A stretch of 64,000 nucleotides of DNA from Poindextera sp963719975. Lineage in GTDB: Bacteria; Pseudomonadota; Alphaproteobacteria; Caulobacterales; Caulobacteraceae. Every line of letters begins with the position of its first letter. Position 1 is the stretch's first letter. Below are positions 44,161 through 55,337 of this stretch, one piece after another. The stretch lies in NCBI GenBank assembly GCA_963719975.1, contig CAVRED010000002.1, forward strand, positions 86,834-150,833, in the 5' to 3' direction. Position numbers and translations under genes: made by a program. The notes under the pieces are model-generated. The model saw only the letters and a list, made by a program, of their open reading frames with translations, did not search any database and was not told the DNA's origin.

Positions 44161-47100
44161 GGGCGGGTTCTTGCGCGGGTCAGGCGGAAGGATCGCACCT
44201 CGAACGGCCGGATTGCGTCGGCCGGCGACGCGATCGCGTCCTCCAGCAGGCCGACCTCGCCGGCGACCGCCCAACCGGGCGGTGGCTCGACCGCGATGGG
44301 GCCGCGGCCGCCGTAGGGCTCGTAGACCCGGAGGATGAGGCCCTCGCCATCCTCGGCTGGCTTCAGCGCCCCAAGCGCGACGGGATGGCCCGGAGAGGCG
44401 GAGGATGCTGTGGGACCTGTCGGCCGCGCCGGCGAGGGCCGCCTGGTACAGCGGCCGGTTGAGGTCCTCGGCTTCGGCCAGGACGCCACCCGAGATCCAG
44501 TCCCCGAGATGCGGGAGGAGGGCGTAGGTCAGGCTCTGCTCGCCCTCGTCGGCCAGGCGATCGGGCAAGATGGGCGAGCGAAGCAGGCTCAAGCCCAGTT
44601 CGTTGCCACGCGCGTGGCAGCCGTAGCGACCATCGTTCAGGAGCGCCGCGCCATAGCCCGGCTCCGAGAGGTCGAGGAAGCGGTGAACGGGGACTTCGAA
44701 CTTGGCGGCGTCCCAGCTCGTGTTGGCGTGGGTCGGGCGACGGCAGACGCCGAAGGCGCACTCGAACGTCGCCTGGTCTGCGCGGACGAGCAGTGGGAAG
44801 CGGGCCTTCAGGAGGATGCGCCGATCGCGCCAGTCGAAGCGGGTAGCGAAGTCGATGCGCGCCGAATTGGCCCACAGGCGGACAGACTGGACGATCGTTG
44901 AGTTCTGGACACGCCGGGTGATCCGGAGCGCGCCACGCTGCGGGCCTGCTTCGACGACATCGATCGCCTCGGCCGTGACCTCGCTGCCGGAGCGCTGGTA
45001 GTCGCTCTCGACGTCCCAGGCGTCGTAGTCGCGCGGTTGGTCGTGATAGGCCCAGATCTGGTTGCCGCGCCCGTCGAGCACTTCGCGCCCTGTTCGCTTG
45101 TCGAACACGCGGGTCAGTGTCCCGTCGTCGCCAACTTCGACGCGCAGGAGCGCGTTCTCCAGCGCGCGCGGCCCGACCGAGACGCCGGTCGCCGCCGCCG
45201 GCCGGCCGGTGAGCGCTCCGAGCGCCGGGACGCGCGCATCGGCGGCGAGGACGAAGCCTTCTTCCGCTGCCTGGCCTCCGGGCAGGGGCGTCGCGCTTTC
45301 GAGCCGGACGGGGCGCTCGTTCAGATCTGGGTTGACGATCAGCAGCCCGGCTTCGCCGCGGTCACCACCGAGGCGGTCGGCGATCGCGGCCAGGGCCTGC
45401 GTCCGACGCAACCTCGGCCGCGGCCACGACCTCGCCCAGTTCCCGCTCCGTGCGGGTGTAGACGTCGGTGATGCTCGAGCCCGGCAGAATGTCATGGAAC
45501 TCGTTGATCATCAGCAAGCGCCAGTGGTCGGCGAGCGATGCGGGCTGCGGCCCGCCGAGCAGGGCGGCGATGCCGGCCAGCGCCTCGGCGGCGACCAGAC
45601 CCCGCTCGGCCTTGCGATGCAGGCGCTTCGTGCGGCCCTGGCTGGTCAGGACGCCGCGATGGTACTCGAGATAGAGCTCGCCGGACCAGGTCGCGAGAGG
45701 CGTGCCGGCAGCCTCGGCCTTGGCGCGTTCGAAGTACTGCTCCGGCGCCGCAAACCGGGTCGTGGGCAACAGCGGGAAGTCGGTCGAGGATCCTCTGCGA
45801 AGCGATCATCTCAGCGGTCGGGCCGCCGCCGCCGTCGCCAAAGCCGATCGGCTGCAGGACCTCGCTCGCCCAGCGCCGGTCGGCGTGGTTGCGCCAGGCG
45901 CGCAGCAGCGAAGCCGGATTGACCAAGCCGTTGTAGGTGTCCTCCGGCCGATTGAACATCTGGACCAGAACCTGGCTGCCGTCGATTCCCTCCCACCAGA
46001 AACGGGTATGAGGGAAGCGGTTGGTCTCCGACCAGCCGATCTTGATGGTGAACAGGCTGGTGAGCCCGCAGCCCTTTAGGATTTGCGGCAGGGCGGCGGA
46101 GAAGCCGAAGGTGTCCGGCAGCCATGCATTGGTGTGGCGCCGCCCGAACGCCCGCTCGAAGTAGAGCTGGCCGTAGAGCCCTTGGCGGACCAGAGACTCG
46201 CCGCAGGGCATGTTGATGTCAGGCTCGACCCAAAGGCCGCCTGTCGGGGCCCAGCCGCCGGCGGCGACCTGGGCGCGCACGTCGTCGAGCAACGCGGGAT
46301 CGTCGTCTTCGAGGTGGCGATAGTATTCGGCGAAGGACTGGGCGAAGCGGAAGTCGGGGTTGCGCCTCAGGAGGTCGACCGCAGTCGAGAAGGTGCGGCG
46401 CACTTTCCGTCGCGTTTCCTCGATCGGCCAGAGCCAGGCGGTGTCGATGTGCGCGTGGCCGACGTAGGCGACCGCGCCATGCGGCGGGAAGCGCTGCTTG
46501 AGCGCCTTCAAGCCGTCGACCAGAAAGGCATGGGCCGGGGCGATCGAGGCGCGGCCGTCGTCGTCGAGCGGGACGACCGGAAAGTGGCGGGGCTCTTCGT
46601 CGCGGCCGCCGTAGCCCTGCGCGAAAGGGCTTACGCGGCCAACAACATCAGCCGTGCGCGTCGGCCATTGGAAACGGACCATCGCGTCTTCGGCGAGTTC
46701 AATCAGCAGCGGCGAAAGCTCGTGCTCGCCCAGAGCCGCAGCGAGGCCGATCGCGTGCCCGAGGGTGGCGGTGAGATCGTCGAGCCCAGCCTCGAGCAGC
46801 CGAAGCTCGGCGCGGCGGAAGCGCGGGTCGGGCACCGCCTGACCGAATGGGCTCTTGGCGACCGCCTCGACGATGAGCCGGCCGGCGCGCGCATCGAGCG
46901 GAAACTCGTTGTGGTTCAGGTCGAGGCCGAGCATGAGCGCCGGCGCGCCGTCGTAGGCGATGGTCAGCGAGGCTCTCGCCGCCGACGTCGAGCGAAAGAC
47001 GCGTGTGCTCGAGCGGCCAAGCGGTCGGGGCTTCGAACGGGCCGCCCTCGAAGACATGCACGCCGCGCTCGGCCGGCCAGCGATCGCCCGCCGCGATGGC

Positions 47101-47220
47101 GCTGCCGTCGAAGGTCCAGCCGCCGATCGCCACAGCCTCGCGCACGCGCCAGACCGCGATCTCGCCGAGCCTGCGCCGGGCGCGCCGCACGCGTTGTTCG
47201 AGGCTGAGCAAGTCGTGCAT
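44157..47220 (-). CDS. GH38 alpha-mannosidase (several frameshifts)
   Basis: About 1,020 residues from ATG 47220, which overlaps the YdjC stop (TGATG). The N-terminal domain has the jelly-roll-like LGLDLNHNEFPLDARAG. The GH38 catalytic domain shows VGHAHIDTAWLWPIEETRRK (metal-binding His and Asp) and NAWLPDTFGFSAALPQI with the nucleophile Asp, then INEFHDILPGSS. The C-terminal beta domains end near FEVRSFRLTRART. Breaks lie near 46978, 45775, 45410 and 44395. The enzyme releases mannose from glycans; cytoplasmic because no signal peptide is seen. Confidence 0.82.
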
Positions 47221-48078
47221 CAGGCGGGTCGCGGTCGCCTCGGCGCGCTGCAACTCGCGCAGGGGCCGGTAGCTGATGAGGGTGACCCCGGCTGCCTCGA
47301 CCGTCCGTCGCAGGTCGACGTCCTTGAAGTTCGCAGTCATCGCCAGCGCGGATGTGGCCATTCTCCGGGTCGTAGGCGCGGAGTTCCGGGCCATCGAGCA
47401 CAGGGTGCAGGTAGACCTCGCTCACGCCAGGGCGAAGGTTCTGCAGCAGACGCTCGACAACGGGCCGGGTTGGCTCAGGCCAGGGCGGCGAGATGAAGTG
47501 GTCGGGGTAGAGCACGCCGCGGTCGCTCGCCGGCTGCCGACAGGGGAAGCCCATCGCCCGCTCGCCGGACTTGCCGGCCATGCGGAGCGGCAGGCGGTAC
47601 TCGGCGGCGAGGTCGAGGTAGATGGCGTAGAAGCGCGGGTCGGTCTGCACCGAGCCCATATGGCTGTCGAGATGGGTGACGTCGACGCCCCAGGCGAGCG
47701 CCTGGTCGATCTGCGCCCGGCACTCGGCCCGCGCCTCCTCGACGGTGGCGTGGGCGTAGACCTCGCGCGGTGGTGGCGGGCATGAAGCCCTGCGCATCGT
47801 GCAGCGAGCGGCCGCCAGTCAGCGAGCGCCACCGGTAGCCTGGGTATTCAGCGGTCAGCGTGAGATGGACGCCGACATCTAGGTCGCAGCAGCGTTGAGC
47901 GGCCTCATAGGCCCAGGGGCAGGGGACCATGAGCGTCGCGCTGGTCGCGAAGCTGGTCCGCAGGGCCTGCTCGATCGCGACATTGGCCGAATGGCTCGAG
48001 CCGAGGTCGTCGCAGTTGACGATCAGAACGCGCTCGTCAGGCCCATAGCCGAGACGGTCGGCGAGAGCTGGCGCTCAT
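47220..48078 (-). CDS. YdjC/ChbG-family carbohydrate deacetylase (several frameshifts)
   Basis: About 285 residues from ATG 48078. The family N terminus LIVNCDDLGSSHSANVAI contains the metal-binding DD, then VGVHLTLTAEYPGYRW, THLDSHMGSVQTDPRF and EVYLHPVLDGPEL give the remaining ligands, and FKDVDLRRTVEAAGVTLISYRPLREL closes the protein. At least four one-base breaks (near 48062, 47790, 47345, 47240) occur. The enzyme deacetylates N-acetylated oligosaccharides. It overlaps the transporter stop (ATGA) and the mannosidase start. Confidence 0.78.
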
Positions 48079-49453
48079 TCCGCGGCGGCCGGCGCGAGCA
48101 ACGCCGCGTCGCGGCGCGTCAAGGGCTGCGCGGATCTCGCCGTGGCGTCGAGCGTCCAGCTTCCAGCCGATGAAGCAGGCTCCGCCGAGCATGACGAAGA
48201 CGATCGGGCCTAGGATGTAGATGTATTCCAGCCCCTGGATGGCCGCGATCGAGTTGTGGGCGCCTTCCTTGGCGTTGTAGCCCACGGCCGCGAGCAGGCC
48301 GAACGAGAGCGCGAAGGAGAAGGCGCCGGCAAGCTTCCCGGCAAGCCCGATCACCGAATAGATCAGACTCATCCGCTGCTTGCCTTGCTCCAGACGCACC
48401 TCGTCGCCGACGTCGGCTGTCATCGACGAGATCAGGAGCCCGAAGCCGGAGGCCATGAAGCCGCACCACAGCATGACCGGCGCGGTGATGAAGAACTGGC
48501 CGCGCGGCAAGAAGAAGATCGTGCAAAGCCCAAGCGAATAGGCGGTCGTGGTGACGAACAGCGTGCGGTGCTTGCTGAAGCGGGACGAGATCCAGGCCGT
48601 CGTCGGCGCGCCGACCACCGCCGCGGCTATGTAGAGGATGAGAAGGCCGGACGAGACACCGACCGAGAAGCCAAGCACGTCCTTGAAGAAGAAGAGATAG
48701 AGGGCGCTCATCCAGCCCGGACCGAGCGTCAGGCAGGCCTGCGCGAAGAAAGAGCCGCAGGATTTCTGGCTTCGACACGATGGAGAGGTAGTCGGCGATC
48801 GGGAAGCGTTGACTGTGCACGTCGGCCGAGATCGGCTCGTGCACCCGCCAGGCGACCACACCGAAGCAAAGCGGGGTGAGCGCAATCGCGATCAGTCCCA
48901 TCAACTGCACGTCGCCCGCCTCGGAAAGCCGGGTGGGGATGATCGGGATCGCGAGCACCGCGACAGTCGCCGCAACGCCGACCATGGACGTGATGCCGAA
49001 CAGGCGCGAGCGTTCATTGTAGTCGGTCGCCAGCATCGCCGACCACGCGCCCTGCGCCAGCCCCGAGATCGAGGTGCCGAGATAGAGCACGAGCAGCCAG
49101 ACGACGATGTAGGTCTCGCCGATGCCCGCCTTGGCCATGAACAGCTGATAGATCGCCAGCATCAGGATTGGCGCGCCGACGAGCAGCCACAGGCGATAGC
49201 GGCCGATGGGGGTCCGCGTCCGGTCCATGAAAACGCCGAGGATCGGATCGACGGGAATGTCGATCAAGCGCACGAGCGTAAAGGCGCCGGCGACGACCGC
49301 GAGCCCAACGCCCAAGTGGCTGGCGAAGTAGCGCGGAAGATAGATTCCGAGGGCGATCCCGAGCGCGCTCACGGGGATCGTGGCCAGCGAGAACGTCAAG
49401 ATGGTTGGCAAAGCAAGCCGCCGAGGGCGCGCTGTCTCTACAACGTCAATCAA
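48075..49453 (-). CDS. GPH-family (MFS_2) sugar transporter (frameshifted)
   Basis: About 455 residues from ATG 49453 with twelve expected spans. The N-terminal part reads LPTILTFSLATIPVSALGIALG, DIPVDPILGVFMDRTRTPIGRYRLWLLVGAP, which is the GPH signature (DPxxG..xDRT...GR+RPW-like). A break near 48765 leads to ALYLFFFKDVLGFSVG and TADVGDEVRLEQGKQRMSLIYS; a second near 48110 gives LLAPAAAE at the end. These proteins import oligosaccharides or glycosides with cations. It is the first gene of the glycan operon. Confidence 0.82.
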
Positions 49454-49547
49454 TGGACACGCTCCGGAAGGTCTCCGCCCCGCCGCCGATCAGACCTTGC
49501 CAGGGCGGAAATGCAAGGGTCGCTGGCGTTGAACGGCAATGCGCAAA

Positions 49548-50297
49548 TCAAGCCGCCGCGGTCTTCCACGCCTCCGGGATCGCTTGCGCGCGCTGGTTGG
49601 CGAGCAGGGTGGCGCGGCGGGCCTGCTCCTCGGGCGTGACCGTCGACGGGTCCTCGCGGAACTCCGGCCCCAGGGCCATGGCCTTCTTCACCGCCGGCCG
49701 CTCGCCGATATCCTCGAGCCACCGCTTCACATTCGGGAACTCGTCGAGGTCGATGCCACGCATCTGCGAGGCGGTCATCCACGGGTAGCAGATCATGTCG
49801 GCGATCGTGTACTCGCCGGCGGCCAGGTACTGTTTGTTGAAGAGGCCGAGGTTCATCACGCCGTAGAGTCGGTGCGCCTCGTCATCGAACCGCTTGATCG
49901 CGTATTTGAGGTCGCCGTTCGCCTCGTTCATCGCCGCGCGACGGAAGTGGCCCTGTTCGCCGAGTTTCGGCCCCTGGTTGCCGGTCTGCCAGAACATCCA
50001 CTGGGCGACGTCGTACTTCTTATGAGGCTCCTGGGGCCAGAATTTCCCCGTCTTTTCCGCGATGTACATCATGATCGCGCCGGACTCGAAGATCGAGACG
50101 GGCTGGCCGCCGCCCAGCGGATCATGGTCGACGATCGCGGGCATGCGGTTGTTGGGCGCGATCTTCAGGAAGTCGGCCTAGAATTGATCGCCCCGGCCGA
50201 TGTTCACCGGCTTGATCGTGTAGGGGAGGCCGCACTCCTCGAGCTGGATGATGACCTTCTTGCCGTTGCCGGTCGGCCAGAAATGGACGTCGATCAT
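49548..50297 (-). pseudogene. Glutathione S-transferase with an in-frame TAG
   Basis: From ATG 50297, MIDVHFWPTGNGKKVIIQLEECGLPYTIKPVNIGRGDQF is followed by TAG at 50178-50180, then the same frame continues ADFLKIAPNNRMPAIVDHDP through the complete GST C-terminal domain to 49548. The two parts together are a full-length GST of about 249 residues. Other lesions in this window are indels; this is a base substitution in frame. Read-through, a true nonsense mutation and a base-call error are all possible. GGAGAG lies upstream of the ATG. Confidence 0.75.
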
Positions 50298-50460
50298 TGA
50301 AAACTCTCCGATTGCTCAATTTTGGATTGCAGCCGCTTAGCGTGCTGCCCGCACCTTAGCCCATATGCGACGGCGAGGGCAGCGGGGCGGTGGTTTGAAA
50401 CAGCGAGCGCTGGCCCCATAAAGCTAGCGGACCCGTCAGACCGAACCGGAGTCTTCGCCA

Positions 50461-52431
50461 TGCGCCTTCTGCTCGTCGTCGCCGCCGTTGGCGCGATCAT
50501 CGCAGCCGGCGCATCGCGCGCCGATCCGCCCGCGAATTCATACAATCCGCTGGTTACGTTCGCGCCGCTCAGCTTGCCCGATCCGCCAGAACAGTTATCC
50601 GGTCAGGCAGCGGGACCCCGGGACCCGACTATTGGCAGAACCGGGCCGACTACCAGATCCAGGCCAAGCTCGACGCGTCGACCAAGACGCTCTCCGGCGA
50701 GGAGACGATCACCTACACCAACAACAGCCCCGACGGGCTTGACGTTCTGTGGCTTCAGCTCGACCAGAACATCTACCGCAAGGACGCCCGCTCGGCCGCG
50801 GTCGGTGGCGGATTTCGGCGCACGCAGTTCACGGACGGCGACGTCCTGGACGCGGTCGAGGTCGAGCAAGGCGGGCGCTTCGTCGCCGCGCCCTACGCTG
50901 GTGAGCGACACGCGCATGCAGGTCAGCCTGCCGACGCCGATTGGCGCCACGGTGGCAAGACCCGGCTGCGCATCCGCTGGCACTACACCGTGCCCGGCGT
51001 TTTCGGCGGCCGTACAGCCTGGTCGGCGACCAAGAACGGCGACGTCTACGACATCGCCCAGTGGTACCCGCGCATGGCGGTCTATGACGACATCCGCGGC
51101 TGGGACACGCTGCCCTACCTCGGCCAGGAGTTTTACCTGGAGTACGGGACGTTCGACTACGCGGTCACGCGTTCCGGCCGACATGCTGGTCGCCGGCTCT
51201 GGCGAGCTGATGAATCCAGCCGAGGTGCTGACGCCGCTCGAGCGCGCGCGCCTCGCCCAGGCCCGGGCGAGCGACAAGACGGTGATGATCCGCACAGCCG
51301 ACGATGTCGTCGCGACCGCCGCCCGCGGCAGGGACAAAGACCTGGCGCTTCCACATGGACCGCACACGCGACGTCTCCTTCGCCGCCTCCCGCGCCTTCG
51401 TCTGGGACGCGGCGCGGATCAACCTGCCCGACGGCAAGACCGCGCTGGCCCAGTCGGTCTATCCAGCCGAGGACGGCGGCGACGCGGCCTGGGGCCGCTC
51501 GACCGAATACCTGAAGTTCGCGGTCGAGGAGTTCTCGCGCCGCTGGTTCGTCTACCCCTGGCCGAACGCGATCAACGTCGGCGGGCCGGTGGGCGGCATG
51601 GAATACCCGGCGCTCCTGTTCGACAGCATGAGCGACAAGGGCAAGACCCTGTTCTACCTGACCGTCCACGAGATCGGGCACACCTACTTCCCGATGGTCG
51701 TCGGCACCAACGAGCGGCGCTGGCAGTGGATGGACGAGGGTCTCAACACCTTCATCGACACCTACGAGTCCGACGCGTTCCAAAACGGCGTCTTTGGGCC
51801 GAAGCGCGACGCTGAGTTCGCGCCGGGGCCCGGCGCGCCTGCCGACCAGATCGCCGCCCTGATCGCCGACCCGGCCGCGCCGCCGATCATGATCCGTGGC
51901 GACGCCATGCCCGGGCGCTACGGCCACCCTGATCAGCTACTTCAAGACCGCCTTCGGGCTCAGTGCTGCTGCGCGAGGACATCCTCGGGCCTGAGCGGTT
52001 CGACACCGCCTTCCGCAAGTTCATCCGCGACTGGGCCTACAAGCACCCCACGCCGTCGGACTTCTTCCGCGCGATGGCGAGCGAGGGCGGCGAGGACCTC
52101 GACTGGTTCTGGCGCGGCTGGTTCTTCGAGCGCTGGCCGCTCGACATGGCGATCACAGGCGTCGGCTACGAGGGCGGCGACCCCGCCAAGGGCGCGCATG
52201 TCGATCTTATGCCAACATGGGTCAGCTCGTGGCGCCTGCGACGCTGAGGGTCGTCTTCGCAGACGGGTCGACGCGCGACATTCACCTACCCGCCGAGACT
52301 TGGATCCAGTCAGGCGCACATTCGGTCGACGCTGGACTCGACGCAACCGATCAAGAGCGCCGTGCTGGACCCCGATCATCGCCTACCTGCGGCCGACCGG
52401 AGCGAAGATGAGCTGGACGGCCTCGCCCTGA
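50461..52431 (+). CDS. M1-family metallopeptidase (many frameshifts)
   Basis: About 650 residues from ATG 50461. Signal peptide MRLLLVVAAVGAIIAAGASRA. Conserved blocks: YWQNRADYQIQAKLD, IAQWYPRMAVYDDIRGWDTLPY, GGMEYPALLFDSM, the zinc site TVHEIGHTYFPM (HEXXH) with the third ligand Glu in WQWMDEGLNTFID, and REDILGPERFDTAF. At least six one-base breaks; the first is one extra C near 50595. A periplasmic aminopeptidase is expected. The end is uncertain by a few codons. It is divergent from the GST gene. Confidence 0.82.
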
Positions 52432-52433
52432 GG

Positions 52434-53891
52434 CTACTGAGGCGGCGGGTCGCCGCCAGGGGGCGATCCGGCGTCAAGGTCGTGCTCGCGTAGCAGTTCG
52501 CCGATCGGGTCGCCTGCGGGCGAGGCGGGCGCGAGGAGGGCGGTCGCCTGCGGATTCGCCGAAGCGAAGTCGATTGTGTGGAGGATGGCCGCCGCGAGCA
52601 GGCGCCCCTTGAGCTGATAACCGCGCGAGGTGAGGTGGATTCCATCGGAGCCGGAGAGCATGTCGGCCCGCCAAAGCGGCCGTGATCCGGGGCCGCCCGA
52701 GACCCGATACCAATCCCAGTAGAGGCAACCTGTCTCGATCGCGATGCGCCGCATCAACACCGAGAGGTCAGCTGCAGCCGTGATGTCACGGCCCTTAAAG
52801 GTCATGTCCTGGGTGGAAGTCAAAAGGATGCTGGCGCCTGGCGCCGCAGCGCGAACCCGGGCGATCGCGAGCTTCACCTGGTCTTCGAAGGTCGCGGGCA
52901 CAGCGTTTGTAAAGACGATATCGTTCGTGCCGTAGTCCAGGATGACAAGGTCCGGGTTGATCACCCGAAGCTCCTGCTGAAACCAGGTCTGCTCGTTGAC
53001 TGCGTCGAACACGGCGCCGCCGACGCCGAGATTATGGTAGATCAGGCCGGATGAGTTTGCGTTCTCGATGCTTATGCCGTGGAGCGCGAACTCTCCAACA
53101 TCCGGCTCGGCCGGACTGATCTGCAGTTCAATGGAGTCTGAGACCTGGCCGAGGTCGAACTCCGCCACCGATGTCCCGGTGTCAGGCGTGACAGGCGCCA
53201 GCTGCGACGGAGATTGAGCGCCGGTCTGCAACGCTAGCCGGTACGGCGAGCCGACGGCCCTGTAGAAAATCCTGATCCGCTTGGGGCCGGGATCGAGCGG
53301 GCGCTTGAAGGTCAGCGTGACGCTCGCCAACGGGTCTGACGTGACCGCGACGAACCCGGAGATCCCCACCGGAAGCTTGGGCGGCTGCTGAATGCTGTTG
53401 GCGGTCCGCCACACGCCGGTGAAGGTCGAGTCGAGATCGTTCTGCGAGTAGGTCTTGGCGATCGCGTACGGGAACACCATGCCGCGACCGCCGGAGCCTT
53501 CACGCTGCTGCAACGCCAGGCGAGCAGCCTCGGGCAGGTATCCCTTCTGCACGTGAGAGTCCCCGAAGTGGGCGATCACCACGGGCGCCCCGCCCGGATG
53601 CTCCCAGCGGCCGCTAAGGCGTGCGATCGCCGCGCGGTCGACGAACTCTATGATGTTCGCGCTGAGGTCGATGTAGGCGGGTGTCGGCGCCTCGGTCGGA
53701 GTCACGACGCTTTCGGCGCTCGGCGCGCTGCTCTCCGCGACTCCCGCTCCCGGCGCCGTCACGGTCTGGGCGGGCGCCGGATATCCTAACGCGGCCATGA
53801 AGACGAACAAGCACGTCGACAGGAACTGGGCGCCCTGCGTTGTCGCGCTTCGTCCCGAGTCCAGGCGCAACCGTCCGCGGGGTTGAGACAT
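52434..53891 (-). CDS. Periplasmic SGNH/GDSL hydrolase, O-acetylation cassette
   Basis: 485 residues from ATG 53891 (an ATG at 53915 is an alternative). Signal peptide around residues 15-42 (FLSTCLFVFMAALGYPAPAQ). SGNH motifs: block I AHFGDSHVQKG (nucleophile Ser), block III VILDYGTNDIVF, and block V SGSDGIHLTSRG with the catalytic Asp and His. The domain resembles acetyl-transfer or acetyl-ester hydrolases of polysaccharide O-acetylation. It is the last of three same-strand genes behind the MBOAT and DHHW genes. Confidence 0.83.
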   Translation of the reverse strand: MSQPRGRLRLDSGRSATTQGAQFLSTCLFVFMAALGYPAPAQTVTAPGAGVAESSAPSAESVVTPTEAPTPAYIDLSANIIEFVDRAAIARLSGRWEHPGGAPVVIAHFGDSHVQKGYLPEAARLALQQREGSGGRGMVFPYAIAKTYSQNDLDSTFTGVWRTANSIQQPPKLPVGISGFVAVTSDPLASVTLTFKRPLDPGPKRIRIFYRAVGSPYRLALQTGAQSPSQLAPVTPDTGTSVAEFDLGQVSDSIELQISPAEPDVGEFALHGISIENANSSGLIYHNLGVGGAVFDAVNEQTWFQQELRVINPDLVILDYGTNDIVFTNAVPATFEDQVKLAIARVRAAAPGASILLTSTQDMTFKGRDITAAADLSVLMRRIAIETGCLYWDWYRVSGGPGSRPLWRADMLSGSDGIHLTSRGYQLKGRLLAAAILHTIDFASANPQATALLAPASPAGDPIGELLREHDLDAGSPPGGDPPPQ

Positions 53892-53988
53892 CGACAACGG
53901 CCCTGCACTCCGCAACCATACCGCGGCCGTCTGGCCGCTGGCGCACCGGCCGAACTATCGCTTTGAGTCGCCGCGCCGCGCCAGCCGC

Positions 53989-55333
53989 TCACTCGGCTCG
54001 GACGTGGCTATCCCCCGAATGTGTCGCCTCAGAGGCCGTCATGGTCCCGCCGCTATCGAGCATCGTCTGAGCGCGCTGGACGGCAAAGCCGCCATTGATG
54101 ACATAGGTATTGTGAGCGAACAGGATCTCGTTGATGCCGTGCTGGCGCATCAGACTGGCGATGTTGCCCTTGAAGTAGCGGTAGTCGACGACCCAGATCT
54201 CTCGATAGTGCGACGCGAGGTAGGGCGCGAAGGCGTTCGCGTAGGAGTCCTTGATAATGACGATCTTGCGCTGCGTCGGTGAGTTCGGCGACACGATCTG
54301 CGTGAGCGGGTGGTCTCCGCCGATGAACACGCCATAGGCGTTTCCTCCCTTGGCGGTCTCTTGATAGACGTGCGCCGCCATCGGTCGGGCGGTCAGAGAA
54401 TTGTATACATATTCCTGCGTGGGATAAGGAACGACGTAGTAGTCAACCTGGTCAACATTCTGTTTTAGAGTGTCACTGCGGGTGTAATAGTATAAAGAGC
54501 CGAGAAAGTTCGGAATCGTCTTCTTCGTCATTGCAGATAGCGGCAACGGCGTGAACCCCGCCGCGGTGGCGAAGGCGCGGTAGGCGTAATACGCGCCCAG
54601 CCCGGTCCAGTGGTGGTCCGTGCGATATTCGATGTACTCCGCCGTGTGCTGGCTCATCTGCGAGTAGGCGTCGACGCCGACAACGCCTGGGTCGAGGTCA
54701 GAGTAGAGCTGCTGGATGTTCTGCCGTTCTCGCATCTCGCCATGATCGATTGCGTGCGGCAGGTAGAAGTCGCTGCCAACAGGGATCGCCATCACGTAGA
54801 CCCGGACGCCAGGCCCGAGCGCGCGGTGGTATTCGTTGGCGACGCCGGCAAAGCGCGCCGCGCTCAGGTATGACCCCATTGCGATCTGTACGGCCCGGCC
54901 CTTGTAGACGACGATGGACCGGATGTTCGCGTAGTCGCCCTCGTCGAGATCGCTGTTGGGCGGCGCCTGAGGGGCAAGCCGGTTGTTGTCGGCGAGTGCG
55001 ACCGTTCGGGTGCTCGATGGCGTCGTCGTGTCGAACACCTGAACGTCCGCGGCGCCGATGCCGCGCAGGGACTTCACAGTGTCCGCCATGGCCAGGAACG
55101 CGTCGCGAAAGACGAAATGGTCGGAGTAGTAGTCGTCGATTGAGCGGAAGAGATCGCCCGAGAGCGCCGCTTTCAACGACCACTGCGGCGAGCGGCGCGA
55201 GGCCGCGCTTCTCGGCCTGCGAGACAGACTGCTTCGGCAGCGCCAGGAAGAGAACGCCCCCGACCAGCAAGACCAGAGCGAACAGCGCGAAGTTGGCCAA
55301 TTCGAGAACCCGCCCCCTTGCTTCGCCGGTCAT
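53989..55333 (-). CDS. DHHW/AlgX-like protein, O-acetylation cassette (one frameshift)
   Basis: About 447 residues from ATG 55333. An N-terminal signal anchor (LANFALFALVLLVGGVLFLALP) is followed by a break near 55165 to KAALSGDLFRSIDDYYSDHFVFR. The signature is YRTDHHWTGLGAYYAY, giving the DHHW name; IVIIKDSYANAFAPYLASHY is the Ser block of the AlgX/AlgJ SGNH-like fold. In alginate-type systems this protein moves acetyl groups in the periplasm. It starts five bases after the MBOAT stop, so they are one operon. Confidence 0.83.
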
Positions 55334-55337
55334 GCGC

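Noticed and set aside
47218..47394. Apparent fusion of YdjC and GH38 mannosidase
   Set aside because: The open frame runs from the YdjC C terminus into the mannosidase, but the third frame gives TGATG at 47218-47222, the usual overlap; a one-base error explains the fusion better.
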